A stretch of 14,069 bases of DNA from CALHAX01 sp038523655 (GTDB taxonomy: Bacteria; Pseudomonadota; Alphaproteobacteria; Rhizobiales; CALHAX01). The translations under genes and the position numbers were made by a program. The notes under the pieces are model-generated. The model was not told the origin of the DNA, made no database searches, and saw nothing but the letters and a program-made list of their open reading frames with translations. This document shows positions 14,006-14,069 of this stretch, in pieces. Location: NCBI GenBank assembly GCA_038523655.1, contig JBCBJG010000060.1, positions 1 to 14,069 on the forward strand, read 5' to 3'. Every line of letters begins with the position of its first letter. Within the stretch, counting starts at the first letter, position 1.

Positions 14006-14069
14006 TACGCGGTGGTCTCGATCGAAGGAGGCTACAAGCGCGCGCTCTGTACCATCATCGTCGCCAACA
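14006..14069 (+). pseudogene. secD: SecD continuation downstream of the in-frame TAG, running off the right edge
   Basis: Translated in the secD frame, this gives YAVVSIEGGYKRALCTIIVAN. It aligns without gaps to the segment that follows NG in intact SecD (in E. coli, RTVQQAIDEGYRGAF and onward), with the TAG in place of the usual basic residue. The conserved DAN here reads VAN (GTC at 14060-14062). A frame that stays recognisable after a stop means a recent nonsense change, readthrough or a sequence error. The last two helices would lie beyond the window. Confidence 0.75.

Overview
The window looks like ordinary core-genome DNA of a high-GC alphaproteobacterium, probably of the Hyphomicrobiales (Rhizobiales) type. 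The pointers are a short eukaryote-like NADP isocitrate dehydrogenase, a 205-residue S4 protein, an nlpD-like gene / antisense DUF815-type ATPase / yajC / secD cluster, a CtrA-type TTAA-N7-TTAAC box, and alphaproteobacterial palindromic repeats. The genus cannot be settled from the sequence.

Layout. (1) 1-4753, minus strand: icd, a small membrane-anchored nuclease-fold protein coupled to the icd stop codon, alaS, then the start of a small membrane protein running off the left edge. (2) 4911-6751, plus strand: an FkbM-family methyltransferase overlapping by ATGA with a TrmJ-like SPOUT RNA methyltransferase. (3) 6897-7463: a secreted protein I do not recognise. (4) 7464-8026: a gene-free stretch with a 41-bp hairpin-forming direct repeat, two further palindromes and the rpsD promoter. 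(5) 8027-8644: rpsD with a strong terminator. (6) 8645-9257: gene-free, holding palindromic and degenerate repeats and, at its end, the CtrA-type site. (7) 9258-10727: an NlpD/DipM-like LysM-LytM lipoprotein with a UUCG-loop terminator. (8) 10922-11800, minus strand: a DUF815-type ATPase. (9) 12026-14069: yajC, then secD, which carries an in-frame TAG before its last membrane helices.

How the genes fit together. alaS, rpsD and trmJ serve translation; icd feeds the TCA cycle. The LysM-LytM lipoprotein probably controls amidases in cell-wall separation, and its CtrA-type box suggests cell-cycle timing. YajC and SecD belong to the accessory complex of the Sec translocon.

I found no new defence system, mobile element or biosynthetic cluster. 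Most worth checking are the interrupted secD with conserved-residue changes around it (genuine decay, recoding or sequence error), the CtrA/GANTC arrangement before the degenerate LytM gene, the nuclease-fold protein lacking catalytic positions, and the duplicated 41-bp hairpin element.
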